A DNA stretch of 64,000 nucleotides, taken from NCBI GenBank assembly GCA_016712345.1, contig JADJRH010000011.1, positions 4,650,001 through 4,714,000 of the forward strand, read 5' to 3'. Made by a program: the position numbers and the translations under genes. Source of the stretch: Polyangiaceae bacterium. GTDB taxonomy: Bacteria; Myxococcota_A; Polyangia; Polyangiales; Polyangiaceae. The notes below the pieces were generated by a model. That model did no database searches and had not been told where the DNA came from. It saw nothing but the letters and a program-made list of their open reading frames with translations. Positions 27,676-36,863 of the stretch are shown here, in pieces (position 1 is the stretch's first letter; every line of letters begins with the position of its first letter).

Positions 27676-27941
27676 CGTCTTCATCTCTCCAGGGTTACCG
27701 TCGGGTTTTACATCAGCCGATTGCGTCGGGAGATGTGCAATCGCTCGCGGGGCAAAAGATTGTCGAGGCTTTTTGTCCTCACTCGACATGCGTCTCGCCT
27801 TTTGAACAAAAGAAAGATCGACAGAAACGCGCTGAAATTGTGGGGCTTCAAGCTTGATACCAGCGCAAACGGCTTGGTTTTGAGGCGAAATGAAACCGCA
27901 ACGCTGAACGGCGCGGCCGAGCTGTGCTACGGACCCGACCG

Positions 27942-28922
27942 ATGCGCCCGAGATCTCTCCGCGTGTTCGACCTGCACCCCACCGGCAGCGATTTTGAAGC
28001 TGAAGTGGTGGAGGGCCTCGCGAAACCGCAGAAAACGCTGCCCTGCAAATACTTTTACGATGCGGACGGCGCTCAGTTGTTCGAGGCCATTTGTGCAACG
28101 CAGGAGTATTACCTGACGCGCACCGAACGCCGGATTTTCAAGGAGCATTTGCCTGACATAGCCAAGCGTGTGGGCCCGCGCGCAATGGTGATTGAACCCG
28201 GATCGGGCAGCGGCGTGAAAACGCGCATGTTGCTTGAAGCGCTTGAATCGCCGGCCGCGTACGTGCCGGTGGATCTGTCGCGTACACAACTCCTTGTGAC
28301 AAGCGCCGAGATCGCGGGCGCATTGCCCGACCTTGAAGTGTTGCCCGTGTGCGCCGACTACTCGCAGCCGTTTCCGTTGCCGGGTCCAATGTCGGGCTCA
28401 GGCAGGCGGCTTGTGTTTTATCCGGGCTCCACGATCGGCAATTTCGATCGCCCGGAGGCCACTCAGTTTCTCAAGCGAATGGCTGAAGAAGCAGGGCCCG
28501 GCGGTGGGCTTCTGATTGGGTTTGACCTCAAGAAAGACCCGACAGTGCTGCACGCGGCGTACAACGATTCACACGGGCTGACCGCGCGATTTAACAAAAA
28601 CCTTCTCGTTCGGATCGCGAAACATTGCGACACCGATCTCGAACTCGACAACTTTGCCCACTACGCGTTTTACAACCCGGCCCACGGGCGCGTGGAGATG
28701 CATTTGGTGGCGGTTCGTGATCACACGGTGCGCATCAAAGAGCACAAATTTGTGTTCAACGCGGGCGAGAGCATCTGGACCGAAAGTTCATACAAGTACA
28801 CACGCGCTGAAGTTCGAGGCCTCGCGACACGCGCCGGACTTGAGGTTGCGGCTGAATACGTGGACGACAAAAACTGGTTTTTGGTGGCGCTGTTCAACGT
28901 GAAAGCCGCGCCAGCCGGTTGA
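27942..28922 (+). CDS. egtD: L-histidine N-alpha-methyltransferase (ergothioneine pathway)
   Basis: The 326-residue protein matches EgtD, which adds three methyl groups from S-adenosylmethionine to histidine to give hercynine, the first step to ergothioneine. Diagnostic segments are KYFYDADGAQLFEAICATQEYY, RTERRIFKEHLPDIA, the SAM-binding loop IEPGSGSGVKTRMLLEAL, VDLSRTQL, FYPGSTIGNFDR, IGFDLKKDPTVLHAAYND, and the conserved C-terminal TESSYKYT. Length matches the family. EgtB, the usual neighbour that adds sulfur, is not in the window, so the pathway must be completed elsewhere or the product used as hercynine. I prefer the ATG at 27942 over the GTG at 27924. It is divergent from the lipoprotein gene and converges on selA. 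Confidence 0.93.
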   Translation: MRPRSLRVFDLHPTGSDFEAEVVEGLAKPQKTLPCKYFYDADGAQLFEAICATQEYYLTRTERRIFKEHLPDIAKRVGPRAMVIEPGSGSGVKTRMLLEALESPAAYVPVDLSRTQLLVTSAEIAGALPDLEVLPVCADYSQPFPLPGPMSGSGRRLVFYPGSTIGNFDRPEATQFLKRMAEEAGPGGGLLIGFDLKKDPTVLHAAYNDSHGLTARFNKNLLVRIAKHCDTDLELDNFAHYAFYNPAHGRVEMHLVAVRDHTVRIKEHKFVFNAGESIWTESSYKYTRAEVRGLATRAGLEVAAEYVDDKNWFLVALFNVKAAPAG

Positions 28923-29022
28923 TTCGTTTTTTGGGGCCGCCTTCTAAGCTTCGTTCGGTGAGCCCCCAAATGGGCGGGGGGTTCGTACCGGACTTCGCGA
29001 AACCTCGTTGTTCGTTGCGCTC

Positions 29023-30447
29023 TCAGGCTTCGAGCGCGGTTTGGAGCGCTGCGAGAAGCGCCTCGTCTTCACCGGGCAACACCGTTCGAGCGTCGACGAG
29101 CACGCGATCGTCTTGGACGCGGACAAACACGGGTGGATCACCCGTGCGAAGTTTGTCGGCGAGCACGTTTGCGTTGTGTACACCAATGGACAAGCCGGCC
29201 GATGGCAGCGGCTCTTCGGCAAGTGTTCCGCCGCCGACAGCCACGTCGAGATCAGTCACGGTGATCACTTCTGCGGCGGCGGGCACGCGAATGACAAGCG
29301 CCTCACGCCAGTCGGCGGCGCGCGCGCGTACACGTTCAATGGGGGTGCGAATGGCAGCGAGCGTAGGGATCGCGTCGAGATCACCTTCGAGATAGCCGGC
29401 GACGGTGGCTTCAAGCGCAACGAGGGGCAACCTTCCCATGCGCAGCGCGCGGGCGAGCGGATCGCGGCGCGCTTTTTCAACCGCCGCCGTGGTCCCCGCG
29501 AGCACGCCGCCTTGAGGGCCGCCGAGCGCTTTGTCGGTGCTGAAACACACGAGATCAAAGCCGGCAGAGACGCTTTCTTGCACGCGCGGCTCACCGCGCA
29601 ATCCAAACGCGGAGAGGTCGACAAGGGCGCCGCCTCCGAGATCGTGGACGGCGAGGGCGCCGCGCTCGTGCGCAAGGCGCACGAGCGCGGCGCCCTCGGG
29701 GCGTTCCACAAAACCAACTTGCCTAAAATTGCCCTGGTGTACACTTAACACCACGGCGACGCCGCCTTCGTCGAGCGCGCGTGCAAAATCGTCGAGGCGC
29801 GTTTTGTTGGTGGTGCCCACTTCAACCATCACCGCGCCGGAGCGCGCGAGCACGTCGGGGACGCGAAATCCGCCGCCGATCTCCACAAGTTCGCCGCGCG
29901 AAACGAGGACTTTTTTGCCAAACGCAAGCGCCGACAGAGCGAGCATAACCGCGGCGGCGTTGTTGTTGACCACGAGCGCCGCTTCAGCGCCGGTGATCCT
30001 CGCGAGCGACTGCTCGGCAAACGCGGCGCGGGCGCCGCGTTTGCCGGTGGCCAAATCCATTTCAAGGGAGGTGTAGCGGGCGGCGCTTTCGGCGAGCGCG
30101 GAAACCGCGCTCGCCGAAAGCGCCGCCCGCCCCAAGTTGGTGTGGAGAATCACGCCCGTTGCGTTGATCACGGGGCGCGCCCGCGAGGCGAGTGAGGCGG
30201 CGGCTCTTGTGTACACATCGCTGACAATTTCATCGAACGACGGGCATGGAGCGCCGGCGCCGATTTTGGTGCGCGCGGCTTCCACGGCGATGCGCGAAAG
30301 CTGCGTGATGACTGACGTTCCAAGCCTTTTTCGAGCGTGTTCGAGTTGAACGGCCGCGGCAACACGGTCCACTTTCGGTAACAGAGAATACGACGTTGAA
30401 TGCGCAGCGATTGAGCTGCTCTTGGGGGTGGATTTGGAACCGGCCAC
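29023..30447 (-). CDS. selA: L-seryl-tRNA(Sec) selenium transferase
   Basis: SelA converts seryl-tRNA(Sec) to selenocysteinyl-tRNA(Sec) with selenophosphate and PLP. The sequence shows the family N-terminus (SYSLLPKVDRVA), the segment INATGVILHTNLGRA, AALVVNNNAAAVMLAL, the loop GGGFRVPDVLARSGA, VGTTNKTRLDDF, and the PLP-lysine region CFSTDKALGGPQGG. Length from the chosen GTG (30447) is 474 residues, close to the bacterial norm; the longer ORF to 30549 would overlap the divergent protease start at 30500, so I trimmed it. Its presence means the organism probably makes selenoproteins. The usual partner selB and a selC tRNA are not visible nearby, which is unusual since selA and selB are often adjacent. 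Confidence 0.9.
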   Translation of the reverse strand: MAGSKSTPKSSSIAAHSTSYSLLPKVDRVAAAVQLEHARKRLGTSVITQLSRIAVEAARTKIGAGAPCPSFDEIVSDVYTRAAASLASRARPVINATGVILHTNLGRAALSASAVSALAESAARYTSLEMDLATGKRGARAAFAEQSLARITGAEAALVVNNNAAAVMLALSALAFGKKVLVSRGELVEIGGGFRVPDVLARSGAVMVEVGTTNKTRLDDFARALDEGGVAVVLSVHQGNFRQVGFVERPEGAALVRLAHERGALAVHDLGGGALVDLSAFGLRGEPRVQESVSAGFDLVCFSTDKALGGPQGGVLAGTTAAVEKARRDPLARALRMGRLPLVALEATVAGYLEGDLDAIPTLAAIRTPIERVRARAADWREALVIRVPAAAEVITVTDLDVAVGGGTLAEEPLPSAGLSIGVHNANVLADKLRTGDPPVFVRVQDDRVLVDARTVLPGEDEALLAALQTALEA

Positions 30448-30499
30448 GCAACGTGCGTACCGCCGCTCGGAACGCGCGCAAAGCGTGTTACAAGACCTT

Positions 30500-33400
30500 A
30501 TGCGTCGCATTCGACTTTCTTCGCTGTCGATCACACTTGCCTCGCTCACAGTTCTGGCTTCGCTGAGCGCTCACGATGCGCACGCGGGATGGCCTCCGCC
30601 CGAGTCCGCAACAGCGGCGGATATGGCGGATCCGGTCAATTGGCCGAACGATCCCGACTACGCGTACGACGACAAACACGACGGCGCCTGGAATTTTTAT
30701 TCGTTTATCCCAACCGTCTCAACGAAGGTTCGCCCCGAAGAAACCGCGTCGGGCATGTCGATTGACCTCGCGTGGCGCTACACAATCGGCGACCCCGGCG
30801 TGAAGATCGTTGTCACCGATTCGGGCATAAAATGGGACTCGTACGATCTCGTCGACTCGGCATATTTGAGCATCGCGGAGCTGCAAAACCACAAGCCGAC
30901 AATGGCCGACGGATCGGCGTGCGGCGGGGATGGCGAGCTTGCAGGGTTTGATTGCAACGGCGACGGGATGTTGTCGGCGAGCGACTACAAAGACACGGTG
31001 GGCCTGTCACCCGAGGCAAGCGACGGTCACCCGAAAGGCGACAAAAACAACAACGGCTTGCTCGATGCGGGCGACATCATTCTCAACTACTCCGATGGGG
31101 TTGACGACGATAGCAACGGTTACGTCGACGACATCTCGGGGTGGGACTTCATGAAAAATGACAACGATCCGTACGACGACACGCGGTACGGGCACGGCAC
31201 GGGTGAAGCAAACGACTCAACGGCAGCGGCCAACAACGGCGCGGGCGCGGCCGGCGTTTGCCCCAAATGTCGCTTTATTCCAGCGCGCGTCGGCGACAGC
31301 TTCATCACCGATGTAACGTGGTTTGGAAAAGCTGTTGTGTACGCAGCCGACAACGGCGCGAGCGTTGTTCAATGCGCTCTCGGCACGATCAACATGAACG
31401 AGTTCGCCCAGCAGGCGCTCGACTACGCGTACGAAAAGAATGTGCTCGTGATCACGAGCATGGCCGATGAAAACGCGCGGCATCACAACATGCCGGCGGC
31501 GAGCAACCACACGCTGCCTGTGCACGCGATTCAATACGACGGCGGGACGATCAAAAACGCGAGCACGTTTGTCGCGTTTCACCCGTGTTCCAACTTCGGC
31601 GGTCAAAACCTTCTTTCGGCGTCGGGAACGGGGTGTTCGAGCGAAGCCACGGGTCGCTTGTCGGGCATTGCCGGTCTTGTGTACTCAGCGGCGAAAAAAT
31701 ACAACGTGACGCTGCGACCGGGCGAAGCACAGTCGATCTTTTTTATGACGGCCGACGACATCAATGTGCCGGAGTCGCAAAAAGAAGAGTCGAAGTACAA
31801 GTGGTCGCAGCCGGGGTTTGATCAGCGTTTTGGGTACGGCCGCGTAAACGCCAATCGCGCTGTGGAAGCGGTGAAAGACAAGAAGATCCCTCCGAGCGTG
31901 GACGTGACGGAGCCGCGCTGGTTCACGGTTCTCTACAAAGACCAGGTTCAAGGACCGGTGGACATTGTGGGGAAGATCTCGGCGCCGCTCGCCACTTCAT
32001 ACGACTACGTGGTGGAGTGGGCGCCCGGCGTTCAACCGCTCGATGGGGAGTTTAAGGTGTTTGCCGAGGTGGCAAACGTTCCGCCCGACACGGTTGCGGG
32101 CGCCGATGGGCCGCTCGCATCGCTTGAAATTCGCGATCTCGAGATCGATAACCCGGTGCACAAAGACAGCCCGTATGGAGAAAACCGGTACACCATCACG
32201 GTTCGCGTTCGAGCCGTGGCTCACTACGGTGGAACCAAGGGCGACGTGACCGGTGAGATGCGGCGCACGTATTACGTTCATTCCGATCCGACGCTCGTGA
32301 AAGGCTTTCCGATCTTCGTGGGAGCGAGCGGCGAAACGAGCGCCAAGATGGTCGACATGGACGGCGACGGGACACGCGACATTGTGTACCCAACCGGCGG
32401 CGGCACTGTGCACGTGATTCGCATGACGGCCAATGGCCCCGAAGAGCTGCCGGGCTTTCCGTTTTATACAAATCTCGACGACGGATTTGCCGATCCGCCG
32501 CCCACTGCCACAACGCCTGTGTACACAAGCGCGCCTGCGTACGCATCGGGTGGGGTGAGCGCCGACAAAGGTCGCGAAGCCATCGTCAATTCGCCCGCGG
32601 TGGGCGACCTCGACGGCGATGGGCAAAACGAGATCGTGATCGCCTCGTGGCCGGGCACCATCTACGTGATCGGCTCCGACGGAAAGGTGAAGCCGGGTTG
32701 GCCCAAGCGGTTGCCTGAAGTGCCTTCTTGTCCGCTCGATCCCACGGTTCCCAAGCCCGAGCCGTGCATGGATACCAAGGTACGCATCGCGCGAGGCGCG
32801 TTTGCGTCGCCGGTGCTCGCCGACATGAACAAAGACGGCAAGCTCGACATTGTGCAAGCAGCGTTCGACGCCAATGTGTACGTTTTCGACGCTCTCGGCA
32901 GTCCGCTTTCGGGCTTTCCGGTGAACATCCACTACACGGCCGGCCTCTCTGAAGAGCCGGATCGCAATCGCATTCTCACAACGCCGGCGGTGGCCGACTT
33001 CAACGATGACGGCATTCCAGACCTTGTTGTGGGCTCCAACGAAAAGCTCGGATCGGGTGGTCAGGCCGGCGCTGTGTACCTTGTCGATGGGCGCGGAACC
33101 GCAACACCGGGCGGCCCAGTGGTGCCGAATTGGCCGGTCAGCATGACATCCCTGGAGCTGTTTCCGCTGGTTGCCGAAGGTGTGACAAATTCTCCGGTGG
33201 CCGCGGTTTTTGAAGGAAAAGTGGCGGCGATTGCACACGGTAACGCCACATCACCGCTCATCTTGCCGCTCGATCCCGGAACGCAGCAAACCGTGACGGC
33301 CACGCCGAGCGGTGCGCTTCCTGTTCGGCCGGATCCGAACGATCCCAACGTCACGTCGCACGGGCTCGACCCGTCGAGCGTGTTCGGCGAGCTTTCAAAA

Positions 33401-34180
33401 GCGGCCACTCCAAACACGATGTTTCCGCTTTTCGCGCAGCCTTCCACGGCGGACGTCGATCAAGACGGAGTTCCCGATGTGATCGCGTCGGGCGGTTCAC
33501 TCTCGCTCGTGGCGGCGTTGCAAAATCCGTCGGCGCCCGCGGCGGGCGATCATCTGCTTGCGGTCTGGAGCGGTAAGACGGGTCACATGTTGCCCGGAGC
33601 GCCCTTCTTGCTCGAACATTTTACGTTCTTCAACAGCCAGGCGGTGGCCGATCTGAGCGGCGATGACTACCCCGAAATCATCACCGGCTCAGGCGGTTAT
33701 TACCTGCACGCGTTTGACGGTTGCGGGCGCGAACCCAAAGGGTTTCCCAAGTTCACAGGGCAATGGATCATCTCCACGCCCGCGCTCGGCGACATTGACG
33801 GCGACGGCTCGCTCGAACTTGCGATCGGCACGCGCAACGGTTGGCTCTACGCGTGGCACACCGACGGCACCGACGACTCGATCATCGAATGGGAGAGCTA
33901 CCACCACGACAACCACAACACCGGTTTCCTCGGCACTCCGCTGACGCAGGGAGCCAAGAAAAAAGCGGCCAAACCGCTCACCGCCGACGTGTGCACGGCC
34001 GTCCCCGAAATCCCCGAAGAGAAGGATCCCTTGTACGCAACAGGCGGCGGCGGATGTGACTGCTCGGCGGCGCCTGGCTCGTCGAACAATGCGTACACAT
34101 CGCTCGGGCTACTCGCTCTCGGGGCGCTCGGGCTGCGAAGGCGTTCGCGACGCGCGGCGCAGTCGGCGCGTTTGAGGTAG
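30500..34180 (+). CDS. Secreted subtilisin-family (S8) protease with FG-GAP repeats and MYXO-CTERM tail
   Basis: The 1226-residue protein has a signal peptide (ITLASLTVLASLSAHDAHAG) and a subtilisin domain with the likely triad D107 (VVTDSG), H232 (RYGHGTGE) and S381 (CSSEATGRLSGIAG). The Ser motif differs from the usual GTSxAxP, as Pro is replaced by Gly. Beyond residue 480 lie FG-GAP/VCBS-type propeller repeats, seen as DMDGDGTRDIVYP, DLDGDGQNEIVIAS, DMNKDGKLDIVQA, DFNDDGIPDLVVGS, DVDQDGVPDVIASG and DIDGDGSLELAIGT, each a calcium-loop pattern. The C-terminus (CDCSAAP, then LGLLALGALGLRRRSRR) is a MYXO-CTERM sorting tail, which predicts anchoring and possible cleavage at the surface. It probably digests proteins outside the cell. 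No Shine-Dalgarno sequence is evident before the ATG at 30500. Confidence 0.92.
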   Translation: MRRIRLSSLSITLASLTVLASLSAHDAHAGWPPPESATAADMADPVNWPNDPDYAYDDKHDGAWNFYSFIPTVSTKVRPEETASGMSIDLAWRYTIGDPGVKIVVTDSGIKWDSYDLVDSAYLSIAELQNHKPTMADGSACGGDGELAGFDCNGDGMLSASDYKDTVGLSPEASDGHPKGDKNNNGLLDAGDIILNYSDGVDDDSNGYVDDISGWDFMKNDNDPYDDTRYGHGTGEANDSTAAANNGAGAAGVCPKCRFIPARVGDSFITDVTWFGKAVVYAADNGASVVQCALGTINMNEFAQQALDYAYEKNVLVITSMADENARHHNMPAASNHTLPVHAIQYDGGTIKNASTFVAFHPCSNFGGQNLLSASGTGCSSEATGRLSGIAGLVYSAAKKYNVTLRPGEAQSIFFMTADDINVPESQKEESKYKWSQPGFDQRFGYGRVNANRAVEAVKDKKIPPSVDVTEPRWFTVLYKDQVQGPVDIVGKISAPLATSYDYVVEWAPGVQPLDGEFKVFAEVANVPPDTVAGADGPLASLEIRDLEIDNPVHKDSPYGENRYTITVRVRAVAHYGGTKGDVTGEMRRTYYVHSDPTLVKGFPIFVGASGETSAKMVDMDGDGTRDIVYPTGGGTVHVIRMTANGPEELPGFPFYTNLDDGFADPPPTATTPVYTSAPAYASGGVSADKGREAIVNSPAVGDLDGDGQNEIVIASWPGTIYVIGSDGKVKPGWPKRLPEVPSCPLDPTVPKPEPCMDTKVRIARGAFASPVLADMNKDGKLDIVQAAFDANVYVFDALGSPLSGFPVNIHYTAGLSEEPDRNRILTTPAVADFNDDGIPDLVVGSNEKLGSGGQAGAVYLVDGRGTATPGGPVVPNWPVSMTSLELFPLVAEGVTNSPVAAVFEGKVAAIAHGNATSPLILPLDPGTQQTVTATPSGALPVRPDPNDPNVTSHGLDPSSVFGELSKAATPNTMFPLFAQPSTADVDQDGVPDVIASGGSLSLVAALQNPSAPAAGDHLLAVWSGKTGHMLPGAPFLLEHFTFFNSQAVADLSGDDYPEIITGSGGYYLHAFDGCGREPKGFPKFTGQWIISTPALGDIDGDGSLELAIGTRNGWLYAWHTDGTDDSIIEWESYHHDNHNTGFLGTPLTQGAKKKAAKPLTADVCTAVPEIPEEKDPLYATGGGGCDCSAAPGSSNNAYTSLGLLALGALGLRRRSRRAAQSARLR

Positions 34181-34190
34181 CGACATTCAG

Positions 34191-35147
34191 ATGAAGCGGG
34201 CCGCCGCCCTTGCTTTCGCATTGTTGGCAGCGTGGCCCGCAGCGGCGGGCGCCCAAGAAAAACGCGTTCGCATTGTGTACACAGCGCCGAACGGTTGTCC
34301 CTCCGAGTCTGAGTTTGTGAGCGCCGTCACTTCGCAGGCGGGCCCTTTTCGCCGCGCTTCGCGATCGGCTGTTCGTGTGCGTACACTTGAGGCGTCGATC
34401 ACGCCCGTCAAGAGCGGCTTTCAAGGCTCACTGCTCGTTCGCGAAGCCGACGGCGCAGCGTCGACGAGGTCGATGGGCGGGACCACATGCGACGAGGTGT
34501 TTTCGGCGCTCTCGCTCGTGGCCGCGTTGACGATCGACACGGGTCCGCGCGAGCCGGCGCCGTTGCCCGACGAACGTTTGGATTTGACCGGGGAGCGAAA
34601 TGGGCCCGCCGCGCCGCCTGGGCGCCCATGGTCGTTTTCCGCGGGCGCCCAGGCCGTTGCGTTGTTTGGAACGACGCCAAACCCCGCTTGGGGTGTGGCA
34701 CCTTGGGTGGAGAGTGCGCCGCCGTTGGCGCTGCCGTTTTCGTTTCAACTGAGTGTCACGATCGCCGCGAGTCCGCGGGCATCAACGCCGGCGGGCGCCG
34801 CGGATTTTTTTATGCTCGCGTCGCGCTTTTCGGTGTTTTTCACGGCGCTGAAACAGGGCCCGTTCGCGATTGAGCCGGGCACCGGGGTTGCCGCCGGAAT
34901 TCTCCGCGGGCGCGGCCTTTCGGTGGCCCTACCCCGCGACCAGGTTCGCCCGTGGGTCGACGTTTCCCTTGGCGCGCGCGCGCGGTTGGACATTTGGCCG
35001 TCGCTCGCTTTGCAAGCTTCGGGCGGGTTGTTGTTTCCCGTCACTCGCGCCACCTGGTTTTTTGAAGATCCCGACGTCGTGGTTCACGAAACGCCGGAAG
35101 TGGGAGCCTTCGTCGCGTTGGGGTTGCGGGTGCAAATAACGCGCTGA
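34191..35147 (+). CDS. Predicted outer-membrane-type secreted protein
   Basis: I recognise only a general layout in this 318-residue protein. A signal peptide (AFALLAAWPAAAGAQ) is followed by a segment with APNGCPSESEFVSAV and TTCDEVFSALSLVAALTI, which contains two cysteines and resembles the N-terminal part of many myxobacterial hypothetical proteins. The C-terminal half has many alternating hydrophobic stretches of about ten residues (FSFQLSVTIAAS, FMLASRFSVFFTAL, FAIEPGTGVAAGIL, LALQASGGLLFPV, VGAFVALGLRVQI) consistent with a small beta-barrel ending in a hydrophobic strand. It starts 10 bp after the protease stop and may share its transcript. Its function is unknown. Confidence 0.72.
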   Translation: MKRAAALAFALLAAWPAAAGAQEKRVRIVYTAPNGCPSESEFVSAVTSQAGPFRRASRSAVRVRTLEASITPVKSGFQGSLLVREADGAASTRSMGGTTCDEVFSALSLVAALTIDTGPREPAPLPDERLDLTGERNGPAAPPGRPWSFSAGAQAVALFGTTPNPAWGVAPWVESAPPLALPFSFQLSVTIAASPRASTPAGAADFFMLASRFSVFFTALKQGPFAIEPGTGVAAGILRGRGLSVALPRDQVRPWVDVSLGARARLDIWPSLALQASGGLLFPVTRATWFFEDPDVVVHETPEVGAFVALGLRVQITR

Positions 35148-35220
35148 GTCGCGCCGAGGGTTCGCGGCGCTTTCGGGCCCGCGTGCGTCCGCAAATTCTG
35201 GGGAATGTGCGTGCCGAGGC

Positions 35221-35236
35221 CCCGCGCATTCGCGGG
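35221..35236. other. Intergenic GC hairpin with CATT/AATG loop
   Basis: CCCGCG-CATT-CGCGGG is a perfect 6-bp stem with a 4-nt loop, lying upstream of the ECF sigma gene. Read on the minus strand its core is CGCGAATGCGCG, the same core as the hairpin at 38348 and close to that at 49362. It could terminate the upstream gene, but no T-run follows on the plus strand. Confidence 0.4.
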
Positions 35237-35298
35237 CAAGATGCGTCCGTTCATTTTTTGGGATCTGTTTGACCGCGGACCGGGCATAGATGGTCTGC

Positions 35299-35889
35299 AT
35301 GTCTGCGACCGGTTTTGCGGCGTCCGATTCTGCCGACCTCCCTGAAGGTCTGGTCGGTCGCGACCGCCCATTTGTGATCACCGGTCAAAAGCTGCGAGCG
35401 CTTCAAGAGGAGCACTTTGAGTTTTTGTGGCGCAGCCTGAGGCGGCTCGGCGTTCCCGAAGCCGACGTCGACGACGCTGTGCAGCAGGTGTTTTTGGTCG
35501 CGGCGCGTCGGGTGATTCAACCCGGCTCGGAGCGTTCTTTTCTTTTTGCAACAGCGCTCCGTGTGGCGTCGCATGCTCGCCGCACGTTGCGACGGCGTCG
35601 TGAATCGGACGAGGCCGTGCCGGAGCAAACCGATCACACGCCCAGCCCTGAAGAGCTTCTTGACCAGCGGCGCGCGCGCGCCCTTCTCGATGAAGTTCTC
35701 GAAGTTCTGCCAATGGATGTGAGGGCGGTTTTCATCCTCTTTGAACTCGAAGAGCTAACCGTGGTCCAGATCGCAAAAATGTTGGACATCCCCGTCGGAA
35801 CAGCCGCGTCGAGACTCCGACGCGGGCGCGAAATGTTTCAAGAAGCGGTCGCTCGCGTTCGCAGCCAAACCCAGCGGAGGCAGCCATGA
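35299..35889 (+). CDS. ECF-type RNA polymerase sigma factor
   Basis: The roughly 196-residue protein has the two ECF regions: region 2 (HFEFLWRSLRRLGVPEADVDDAVQQVFLVAAR..FLFATALRVASHARRT) binds the -10 element, and region 4 (VLPMDVRAVFILFELEELTVVQIAKMLDIPVGTAASRLRRGREMF) binds -35. No C-terminal extension is present. Start choice is between ATG 35290 and ATG 35299; I use the latter, though no ribosome site separates them. Its stop overlaps the next ATG (ATGA at 35886-35889), so it is coupled to a membrane protein that probably acts as its anti-sigma factor. The target promoters cannot be deduced from this window. Confidence 0.9.
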   Translation: MSATGFAASDSADLPEGLVGRDRPFVITGQKLRALQEEHFEFLWRSLRRLGVPEADVDDAVQQVFLVAARRVIQPGSERSFLFATALRVASHARRTLRRRRESDEAVPEQTDHTPSPEELLDQRRARALLDEVLEVLPMDVRAVFILFELEELTVVQIAKMLDIPVGTAASRLRRGREMFQEAVARVRSQTQRRQP

Positions 35890-36806
35890 GCACCGATCCC
35901 GTTCGCCTCCTTTCCAAGGGCGATGACCCTTTGGCGACATCGCTGCTCAAGGCGGCGCGTGACGTAGACGCCGAAACCGCGCGCGCTCGAAAAGCGGCCA
36001 TGCTGGGAGCCACCGGAGGCGCCGTGGGCGCCGCCGCCGTCACCGCGGCGAAACTCGCTCCGCGCGGCTTTTTTGCCGCTTCGTTTGGCAAGTGGGTGGG
36101 CATTGGCGCCGTGGCGATTGTGGGAGGCGCCGCCGTTGCAACTGCCACGTATTGGTCAGCTTCAACGACGCCTGAAGCGCCCAGTGTTGTTGCATCCGAG
36201 AAGGCGGCGCCGACCGTCGCCGACCCGCAGAACACCGTGGCCACGCTCGAAAGCGAGGTGGAGGCTCCTCCCGTCGCGGCGGCATCCCCCGCCCCCGCGG
36301 ACTCCGCTGCGCCCGCCGCGCCCAACTCCGCTGCGGCGCTCGCTGCGCCCGCTGATTCCGCGGCGCCTGCGAACGCGGTCGCACACGCATCGCAGAATGA
36401 CGTTTCGCCGCGAAGCACCGCCGCTGCTGTTGCGTCACCCACCGGCGCAGCAACGCCTCGCGTCGCAACCGCCTCACCGACAACCGAGCCTGCCCCGGCG
36501 GTCGCAGCGTCGGATCCGGCGGGTCTGTCGGAGGAAGTGGCGGCCATTCGCTCGGCTCGCGACGCCTTGAACGCGGGCCGCGCCTCCACTTGCCTGACTG
36601 CGGTGGACGCCTATTTTGCCCGCTTTCCAAAGGGGAGGCTGTCAGCGGAGGCCCGATTCCTCAAGGCGCAGGCGCTTTTGGCTTCGGGCCGAGGCGCCGA
36701 GGCGGCGGCGGTTGCGAAAGGCATGTTGGCCGGCAACCCAAACAGCCCGTACGCCGCGCGCCTCCGAACGATCGCAGGGGAAGACGACACGACCAAAGAT
36801 CGGTAA
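35886..36806 (+). CDS. Membrane protein coupled to the ECF sigma factor (putative anti-sigma with TPR-like tail)
   Basis: The 306-residue protein has a cytoplasmic N-terminus (STDPVRLLSKGDDPLATSLLKAARDVDAE), a hydrophobic membrane segment around residues 75-93 (GKWVGIGAVAIVGGAAVATATY), then about 120 residues of Ala/Pro-rich low complexity, and a C-terminal helical region (SARDALNAGRASTCLTAVDAYFARFPKGRLSAEARFLKAQALLASGRGAEAAAVA) with TPR-like helix pairs. Coupling to an ECF sigma gene and the single membrane segment suit an anti-sigma factor, although I see no zinc-finger (ZAS) motif. TPR or tol-pal-type tails often bind envelope proteins, so it may sense periplasmic conditions. Identity as an anti-sigma factor is inferred from context. 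Confidence 0.75.
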   Translation: MSTDPVRLLSKGDDPLATSLLKAARDVDAETARARKAAMLGATGGAVGAAAVTAAKLAPRGFFAASFGKWVGIGAVAIVGGAAVATATYWSASTTPEAPSVVASEKAAPTVADPQNTVATLESEVEAPPVAAASPAPADSAAPAAPNSAAALAAPADSAAPANAVAHASQNDVSPRSTAAAVASPTGAATPRVATASPTTEPAPAVAASDPAGLSEEVAAIRSARDALNAGRASTCLTAVDAYFARFPKGRLSAEARFLKAQALLASGRGAEAAAVAKGMLAGNPNSPYAARLRTIAGEDDTTKDR

Positions 36807-36863
36807 CATTTCTGAAGCGGACGGTCCGAGGGCTTTCACAACGGACGCGAGCCGCCGCCGCCG

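Noticed and set aside
27256..28098. 280-residue minus-strand ORF for the lipoprotein
   Set aside because: It runs across the divergent egtD start; the signal peptide and GGAGAG place the start at 27675.
28923..29022. A tRNA-Sec or terminator in the egtD-selA gap
   Set aside because: The GCCC/GGGC pairing is short and no cloverleaf can be drawn; there is no T-run after a stable stem.
29023..30549. Full ORF for SelA starting at 30549
   Set aside because: Would overlap the divergent protease start at 30500 and adds about 34 residues unlike SelA; the GTG at 30447 is preferred.
31997..33238. Minus-strand ORF of 413 codons within the protease/FG-GAP gene
   Set aside because: Arises from GC-biased third positions; the plus strand encodes clear calcium-loop repeats there.
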